From: Dialister sp.
GTDB taxonomy: Bacteria; Bacillota; Negativicutes; Veillonellales; Dialisteraceae
Assembly (NCBI GenBank): GCA_022722495.1
Contig: JAIJLI010000033.1
Location: 1 to 11,596, forward strand
Length of the DNA: 11,596 bases
Reading direction: 5' to 3'
Numbering within the stretch: position 1 is the stretch's first letter; each line of letters opens with the position of its first letter. The translations under genes and the position numbers were made by a program. Below the pieces are notes generated by a model, which was given only the letters and a program-made list of their open reading frames with translations, made no database searches and was not told where the DNA came from. Below, in pieces: positions 7,650-11,596 of this stretch.

Positions 7650-8498
7650 ATGGAAAACGCAAAAAAATATCTAACCATTCGCAAATTCAGTGAATTAACA
7701 CACACATCCATTGATACGCTGAAACACTATGATGCGATCGGGCTGCTAAAGCCTGCCTATATCGGAGAAAATCATTATCGTTATTACCTGCCCGAACAAT
7801 CGCTGGTACTCACACGCATTTTGTTTGGAAAGAACGCATGCATTCCGCTCAAAGAAATCCGAGAATTTATTTTGGCAGAGCACCATGAAGTAACGATAAA
7901 CAAATATGATGAAATCTCCCAAACGCTGAAAAGCCACATGCAGGAAACCACCGCTATTCTCAATACCATCAGCAACCTTCGCTACTACTACCAGCTTTCA
8001 AAGCGCCACGCACCAGAAACTTTATTCGATCTCTACCTGCCGGAGTGGTTTATCATTACCTCAAAGAAAGCCAAGACCAATCATCAATTTGAGTCCTCTG
8101 AATCCAATATAGCCAATCAACTTTTTCTGGAAGGATTTGCTGATGAAAAATGGCCGCATTATCTATTACAGGCACTTTTTACCTCTGTCGACATTGCCAA
8201 GAAAGACTTCACGCAAGTAACCTACTTTTTAAAAATTGATCATCCAGAAAAACATAGGAAAGAAGAAATTCAATTCATTCCAAACGGCGAATGGATCTGC
8301 ATGCTTTTCTATGCATGTGGACGAAACATGGCAGAGTGTGTCCACTTTTATCTAGATGCGCTCAAAAAAGAAAACCAATCTATTAAAGGCCCCATTTTTA
8401 TCATGGACATCGTCAACTGTCTCATCACCTCAAAGCCAGAAGATTACTGCACCATGATTTATGCCATGAAAGAAAAACAAAACTATGAAGAATACTGA
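7650..8498 (+). CDS. MerR-family transcriptional regulator with BmrR-like effector domain
   Basis: A 282-aa regulator. The N-terminus (about 8-75) is a MerR winged helix-turn-helix: LTIRKFSELTHTSIDTLKHY, then DAIGLLKPA and YRYY, then PLKEIREF. A coiled-coil dimerisation helix follows (about 80-115). The C-terminal part (about 125-280), with FIPNGEWICMLFYACG and VHFYLDALKKENQSIKGPIF, resembles the GyrI/BmrR small-molecule-binding fold rather than a metal-binding MerR tail. I therefore expect an organic or chelate ligand. The ATG at 7650 has only a weak ribosome binding site; an in-frame TTG at 7632 is the alternative but lies inside the -35 region of the divergent promoter. Two 19-bp-spacer promoters carrying GTGGGT palindromes (7601-7631 and 6474-6504) are its likely targets. 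The gene is more AT-rich than the receptor and activase genes. Confidence 0.9.
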   Translation: MENAKKYLTIRKFSELTHTSIDTLKHYDAIGLLKPAYIGENHYRYYLPEQSLVLTRILFGKNACIPLKEIREFILAEHHEVTINKYDEISQTLKSHMQETTAILNTISNLRYYYQLSKRHAPETLFDLYLPEWFIITSKKAKTNHQFESSESNIANQLFLEGFADEKWPHYLLQALFTSVDIAKKDFTQVTYFLKIDHPEKHRKEEIQFIPNGEWICMLFYACGRNMAECVHFYLDALKKENQSIKGPIFIMDIVNCLITSKPEDYCTMIYAMKEKQNYEEY

Positions 8499-9054
8499 CA
8501 CACGTGAAGTCATTATGATTTCTATCCGCCTATCCACTAAAAATCTCCAGACCGATTATTATCCATTCATTCTTGAACCGGAAGCACGCCACCTATTCTT
8601 AAAAGAACTAGCTTCACACTTCGCAGCCAGAACAGATCTTTTGGATATTCAGCAGCACCTGGATGAGATACTTTTGACGCTGGACGGCCAGCAAACAGAA
8701 AGTTACACGTTTGCTCTCACGTTGCCACGCCTGATTTCTATCACTCTAGATACATGCAATGCCTGCGGCAAAAATCAGCAGTGGTTTCGCAGCCTGTCTG
8801 CCTGTATTGCAATGGATGCCGGTCTTTCCCGCCCTATCCGCCTTTTCATCTCAGACACGATCCCACCCATCATTCAATGGACAGGCCTTCATGCTGACAG
8901 AGTCTCCACTCTTACCCAAGAAATGGCCGCCGGCAATTCCCCTTCCTGCCTGATCACACATGCTCTTTACAAAAGACTATCTCCTTCCATCCAATCCAAG
9001 TATGCGACGCTTTATTATATCCGTCATATCTGCTGCTATTGCGCAGAGTTATAA
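8485..9054 (+). CDS. Hypothetical protein with clustered cysteines, overlapping merR
   Basis: I do not recognise this 189-aa protein. It has no signal peptide or clear membrane segment and looks cytoplasmic. Visible features are a CNACGKNQQWF block (Cys-x-x-Cys at about 92-95), a further Cys at about 109, and a C-terminal ICCYCAEL with three cysteines. These could bind a metal, a cluster or a thiol. The upstream ATG at 8485 overlaps the end of merR by 14 bp, suggesting translational coupling; an in-frame ATG at 8515, 16 bp after the merR stop, is an alternative, and neither has a strong ribosome binding site. Co-transcription with the regulator of an uptake locus suggests a role with the imported compound, perhaps sensing, storage or modification, but this is context only. 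Confidence 0.75.
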   Translation: MKNTDTREVIMISIRLSTKNLQTDYYPFILEPEARHLFLKELASHFAARTDLLDIQQHLDEILLTLDGQQTESYTFALTLPRLISITLDTCNACGKNQQWFRSLSACIAMDAGLSRPIRLFISDTIPPIIQWTGLHADRVSTLTQEMAAGNSPSCLITHALYKRLSPSIQSKYATLYYIRHICCYCAEL

Positions 9055-9077
9055 CAAAATCAGCACAAGCAAAAACA

Positions 9078-9113
9078 CCCGAAGACTATAGCATATAGAC
9101 TACAGCCTTCGGG
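9078..9113 (-). terminator. Hairpin terminator between convergent genes
   Basis: CCCGAAGACTATAG (9078-9091) and CTACAGCCTTCGGG (9100-9113) form a 14-bp stem with an 8-nt loop. Read as minus-strand RNA every position pairs (two are G-U) and the stem is followed by TGTTTTTG. Read on the plus strand the same two positions are A-C mismatches and the tail is weaker. It therefore mainly serves the minus-strand gene ending at 9133 and may also slow plus-strand transcription from 9054. Confidence 0.75.
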
Positions 9114-9132
9114 CGCTTTCATTTGTAAGATT

Positions 9133-9563
9133 TCAAGAAAGTGCTTTTCCTTCTTCCACCCAGCTTCTCAATTCATGCACTTCCTCCAAAAGTTCCGCAT
9201 GTGTCAGCTTTTCATGCGGTTCATACTCGATAACGATGTCCGCGTCCTCGGTATATTTTCCTGCCCAATGCATGTTCTGGCGAATATCTGCCGTTCCATG
9301 GTGATAGTCCAGATGCTGGTCTGCTTTGCCATCATTGACGGAGAGCCTATACACTTGGCGACGAAAACATTTGCCGGTCGATGATAGACCATGTGCGGCG
9401 TATCCAGCATCTGGATTTTCCCATGATGGATGACGAAAGGAGGAACCGCCTCTTCCCATTCCTTTTCAATCCGCTGCGGAAGCCAACCTCCGCCCTTTCG
9501 GGGCACCTCCTTCCGGAGGAAGGAGGGAGAGCGCGAAGAATAGGGCTGCCATTTCTTGCACAT
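9133..9563 (-). pseudogene. Decayed gene of unknown function, frameshifted
   Basis: Two adjoining minus-strand frames look coding in succession. From about 9480 one reads PQRIEKEWEEAVPPFVIHHG, then MLDTPHMVYHRPANVF. From about 9365 to the stop at 9133 the neighbouring frame reads YRLSVNDGKADQHLDYHHG, then IVIEYEPHEKLTHAELLEEV and ends SWVEEGKALS. A single frameshift near 9360-9390 would join them. Upstream, the possible start MCKKWQP at 9563 is separated from this by a dispersed repeat (about 9488-9528) that reads in frame as low-complexity Arg/Ser/Lys/Gly sequence. A good terminator follows at 9078-9113, so a real gene once ended here. I do not recognise the family. Confidence 0.5.
9488..9528. 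repeat. GC-rich dispersed hairpin repeat
   Basis: The stretch CCTCCGCCCTTTCGGGGC is followed by CCTCCTTCC (9506-9514), a 3-nt loop and GGAAGGAGG (9518-9526). Back-to-back small palindromes of this type, with 'cctcc...ggagg' arms, are frequent dispersed elements in Firmicute genomes. It interrupts the decayed gene at 9133-9563. Copy number elsewhere cannot be seen from this window. Confidence 0.5.
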
Positions 9564-9590
9564 CGCCTTCTGTTTATTTTCTCCATCACG

Positions 9591-9623
9591 AAAAAAGCCA
9601 GCACCGTGATCGGTACTGGCTTT
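9591..9623 (-). terminator. Terminator of the former tRNA gene
   Basis: A 13-bp stem (9594-9606 with 9611-9623, one G-U pair in minus-strand RNA) closes on a 4-nt loop and is followed on the minus strand by six T. It begins 6 bp after the CCA end of the tRNA fragment, the usual place for a tRNA operon terminator. Confidence 0.85.
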
Positions 9624-9628
9624 CAGGC

Positions 9629-9662
9629 TGGTGACCCAAGAGAGATTCGAACTCCCGACACC
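9629..9662 (-). other. 3' end of a tRNA gene (possibly tRNA-Lys), likely attachment-site remnant
   Basis: On the minus strand GGTGTC is followed by a complete T arm (GGGAG-TTCGAAT-CTCTC), the acceptor strand TTGGGTC, discriminator A and CCA. No D arm or anticodon arm lies upstream; instead the sequence passes directly into the integrase stub. The variable region GGTGTC and acceptor GGGTCACCA resemble Firmicute tRNA-Lys, but without the anticodon this is tentative. A 3' tRNA fragment beside an integrase is the standard footprint of integration into a tRNA gene. Confidence 0.75.
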
Positions 9663-9931
9663 TTTTTGTAATTCTCGTATGTGCCCGGCTTTCTGGCGGG
9701 CGGTTTGATGGTAATGGAGAGCCATTTTTCCAAGAATTGTCGGAGGGTGGGGATATCTTTTTCGGCCCGGTAAATGGTCATTCCGCTGGCGGCCTTGTAC
9801 TCGATTTCTTTTTCCTGCCTCTTTGCCTCCCGCTTGCTCTCGCTCCCTGTGGCAATCCATTTTTTCTTCCACTTTTCGCCGTCTTTGTAGTTGATGACCA
9901 CGTACCAGTATTTCCCTTTTTTCTGCAGCAT
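9662..9931 (-). pseudogene. N-terminal stub of a tyrosine-type phage/ICE integrase
   Basis: The ATG at 9931 has an excellent ribosome binding site (AAAGGAGAG). Residues 1-50 (KKGKYWYVVINYKDGEKWKK, TGSESKREAK) match the three-stranded arm-type DNA-binding domain of Tn916/phage-like integrases. Residues 60-90 (PTLRQFLEKWLSITIK, PGTYENYKK) start the SAM-like core-binding domain. After Lys90 the match ends and the frame reads through the tRNA 3' end to a stop at 9623. The whole catalytic domain with its Arg-His-Arg-Tyr residues is missing, about three quarters of a normal 380-400-aa enzyme. It cannot catalyse integration or excision. Confidence 0.85.
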
Positions 9932-9997
9932 AGGCTCTCCTTTCTGCGGGGACGAATGACCATTTGGGGAAATTTAAAACGGTCAAAATCAACCAGC

Positions 9998-10471
9998 TTA
10001 TCTGGTTAAATTATTTTCTTCGGCCAGCTTAGATTCGTAATTTTTCATTTTTGTTTCAATAGCTTCCGGGTATGGAACCCTCTTAACAAGGCAAGAAATA
10101 ATAATGTTTAATTCGTCCTTGCTCAATAGGTGCGAAGCGATCATTACAACGACAGGTTCCATTTTTGGAAAAAAGTCTTGGCATTCGTAGTTGTTCACAC
10201 TCAAAAAATACTGTCCTAAAGCCATTGCGGTACGTTTGTTAGCATCTATAAAAATGTGAAACATTATGACCGAATACACCAGATGAGCAGTTTTCTCTAC
10301 AATGGAGGGGTAATAAATGTCATTTTTGATATGAGATAAAACGCTATCTAGCTGCCCTTTCTGCTGTGGATTAATACCTGAGACCCCGCCAGATATGCTT
10401 AAAATAAGATCATGAACGTACAGCGCCCATCTAAGCGGTATATAAATAACGGGAGTTCGCATATTCTTCAT
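9998..10471 (-). CDS. Doc/Fic-family toxin (death-on-curing)
   Basis: A 157-aa cytoplasmic protein with the Fic-fold active-site motif HIFIDANKR (His72, Phe74, Asp76, Asn78, Lys79, Arg80), very close to the Doc consensus H-x-F-x-D-A-N-K-R. Doc proteins transfer a phosphate, and Fic relatives an AMP, to a target such as EF-Tu. An N-terminal helical region (LRWALYVHDLILSISGG) matches Doc. At 157 aa it is longer than P1 Doc (126 aa), mainly at the charged C-terminus. AAAGGA lies 8 nt before the ATG at 10471, and the gene begins 1 nt after the stop of the upstream DNA-binding gene, so the two are co-transcribed. No Phd-type antitoxin is adjacent; the partner at 10473-11468 takes that position. 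All catalytic residues are present. Confidence 0.85.
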   Translation of the reverse strand: MKNMRTPVIYIPLRWALYVHDLILSISGGVSGINPQQKGQLDSVLSHIKNDIYYPSIVEKTAHLVYSVIMFHIFIDANKRTAMALGQYFLSVNNYECQDFFPKMEPVVVMIASHLLSKDELNIIISCLVKRVPYPEAIETKMKNYESKLAEENNLTR

Positions 10472-10472
10472 T

Positions 10473-11468
10473 TTACTTATCCTTTAAACGCAAAAATATC
10501 GCACGGTGTTCCCGAATTTGTTGTTCCAGGGATTTACTCTTGTTCCCCAAAAATCTTTCAAAATCGTCTGGATCTACGGATGTAATATAATTTTGCAATT
10601 TTTTGTGCTCAGCATCCCGAAAGCTTAAATCCCTGCTGGCCATTTTGGTACGCGCTTGCTCTATAAAGGTTTTAGTCGAAGGGTGTTCAGAGAGTGATTG
10701 TATAACAAGAGAAGCTTCTTCTTTTGTTAACTTTCTATTTAGTTCCTTATATTTTTTTTCAAGTTCATAGGCAGCCCCTCTTTCGACAGCCGTAATGCAT
10801 AAAAGAACCTCAGTATACATAGTATCCCGTAACTTGGTACGGGTAGAAAGGCGGAGAACGCGCTGGTATTCCTTTGCCTTTTCTAAAAATATACATTGAT
10901 AGACCTTATTGGTAAAAAATTCATATTTGTATGAACCCATATCCACATAGCTATTTAAGGCATTGGTAAAGTTTTTGCGGCCGGTTTCATTTTGATATGA
11001 AATCTCTAGGAAATTTGGATCGCGCTGATTGATAAATTGCGTATTTCCGTTTGTTCTGCTTTGCAGTACATTCATGGTTATATCCAGGATTTTTTGTCTG
11101 ATTTCTTTTGCCCTTTCACTGGTTGTGAGCAGCATAGCAATATCTAAAACAGACCGAATTGTAAAAAGTGATAAGTTCCGTATCAATGGGCTTATTTTGT
11201 AACCGCTTTCCCTGAAGGCGGACAAGGTATCACCAGACAAAATACGGAAACCGTTTTGGGCCAATTCATCACGGTTAGCTTCGATGATGCGTTGAATAGT
11301 TCTGGTATCAACATCAAAAATATTAGAAACCGAGTCAATTGTAAAAACAATTTCCGCCTGCCAGAGATATCCGGTTAATGGAAGCTCTTTTTGTATTTGC
11401 TCAATAGCGTATGAATTGTTTAAAATGTTTTGACGATCCACCTGGGAGTGAACAAGATCTTTGGACAT
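10473..11468 (-). CDS. RhuM-like DNA-binding protein, probable antitoxin partner of Doc
   Basis: A 331-aa protein. The ATG at 11468 has an ideal AGGAGG 5 nt upstream. An N-terminal helix-turn-helix (about 43-63, TIDSVSNIFDVDTRTIQRII) suggests DNA binding. The central part, with QFINQRDPNFLEISYQNE, RKNFTNALNSYV, KYEFFTNKVY and LRDTMYTEVL, resembles the RhuM-type family often found next to Fic/Doc genes; this family call is from memory of motifs. The C-terminus is charged and helical. It is much larger than the 70-80-aa Phd antitoxin. I infer that it represses the operon and may neutralise the toxin. Both genes are AT-rich compared with the uptake locus, which fits acquisition by transfer, and they lie beside integrase and tRNA remnants. 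Confidence 0.75.
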   Translation of the reverse strand: MSKDLVHSQVDRQNILNNSYAIEQIQKELPLTGYLWQAEIVFTIDSVSNIFDVDTRTIQRIIEANRDELAQNGFRILSGDTLSAFRESGYKISPLIRNLSLFTIRSVLDIAMLLTTSERAKEIRQKILDITMNVLQSRTNGNTQFINQRDPNFLEISYQNETGRKNFTNALNSYVDMGSYKYEFFTNKVYQCIFLEKAKEYQRVLRLSTRTKLRDTMYTEVLLCITAVERGAAYELEKKYKELNRKLTKEEASLVIQSLSEHPSTKTFIEQARTKMASRDLSFRDAEHKKLQNYITSVDPDDFERFLGNKSKSLEQQIREHRAIFLRLKDK

Positions 11469-11528
11469 TTTAACCTCCTATAACAATTTTCAGACAGGGA
11501 AACATTCGATAATTACTGACTTTTTTGC

Positions 11529-11558
11529 GGGGTGAACGACATCCATGTCGTTCACCCC
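11529..11558. terminator. 14-bp perfect palindrome upstream of the toxin-antitoxin pair
   Basis: GGGGTGAACGACAT (11529-11542) and its exact reverse complement (11545-11558) are separated by only 2 nt. A plus-strand transcript would end in CCTCTTTTCT, a modest terminator tail; the minus-strand direction has no U-run. No plus-strand gene lies near enough to need it within the window, so it may end a gene outside the window or be an operator for the operon starting at 11468. No clear promoter was found between 11469 and 11528. Confidence 0.4.
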
Positions 11559-11596
11559 CCTCTTTTCTAAAAGCATCAATCGCCCATCGCACAGTC

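Noticed and set aside
9629..9662. A complete tRNA gene
   Set aside because: Only the T arm and acceptor 3' strand are present; the upstream sequence is integrase, with no D or anticodon arm.
9204..9992. A 262-codon minus-strand frame spanning the integrase, tRNA end and decayed gene
   Set aside because: It crosses the tRNA fragment and its terminator and reads the integrase out of frame. Only its last part (about 9360-9480) was kept, as one segment of the decayed gene.
1..11596. A CRISPR array
   Set aside because: No regularly spaced direct repeats are visible anywhere in the window.

Overview
The window looks like chromosome from a Gram-negative Firmicute (class Negativicutes: Selenomonas, Mitsuokella, Megasphaera or similar). 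It combines a TonB-dependent outer-membrane receptor, which requires an outer membrane, with Firmicute-style features: strong AGGAGG-type ribosome binding sites, a MerR regulator with a BmrR-like C-terminal domain, and a large BcrAD/BadFG-DUF2229 activase. This placement is inferred from gene content, not from a marker gene.

Layout. 1-436: no gene; a MITE-like inverted-repeat element (143-300) and a strong hairpin terminator (377-409). 437-992 (minus): a scar in which a FecCD-type permease, already missing its middle, runs straight into the last 48 codons of glucose-6-phosphate isomerase. 1093-4035 (minus): a 980-aa activase with two ASKHA ATPase domains plus DUF2229. 4061-4101: a perfect 15-bp inverted repeat with a T-run. 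4175-6336 (minus): a TonB-dependent siderophore-type receptor whose signal peptide is put out of frame by a run of nine G. 6519-7550 (minus): a substrate-binding lipoprotein. 7650-8498 (plus): a divergent MerR regulator, overlapping a small unrecognised cysteine-containing gene (8485-9054). 9055-9662: a convergent terminator, a decayed gene carrying a dispersed repeat, and a tRNA 3' end with its terminator. 9662-9931: the N-terminal stub of a tyrosine integrase abutting that tRNA end. 9998-11468 (minus): a Doc/Fic toxin with a RhuM-like DNA-binding partner. 11469-11596: promoter region and a 14-bp palindrome.

How it fits together. The 437-9054 block reads as a metal-chelate (siderophore, haem or corrinoid-like) uptake locus: receptor, binding lipoprotein, inner-membrane permease remnant, and an activase that could reduce the imported compound or a partner enzyme. 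The receptor and the lipoprotein each have a minus-strand promoter with consensus -35 and -10 boxes 19 bp apart and a GTGGGTnACCCAC-type palindrome in the spacer. That is the classic MerR-activated design, so the adjacent MerR protein very likely activates both. The permease is broken and no ABC ATPase is present, so the system in this strain is either decaying or depends on a permease encoded elsewhere. The 9600-11500 block looks like the residue of an integrated element at a tRNA gene.
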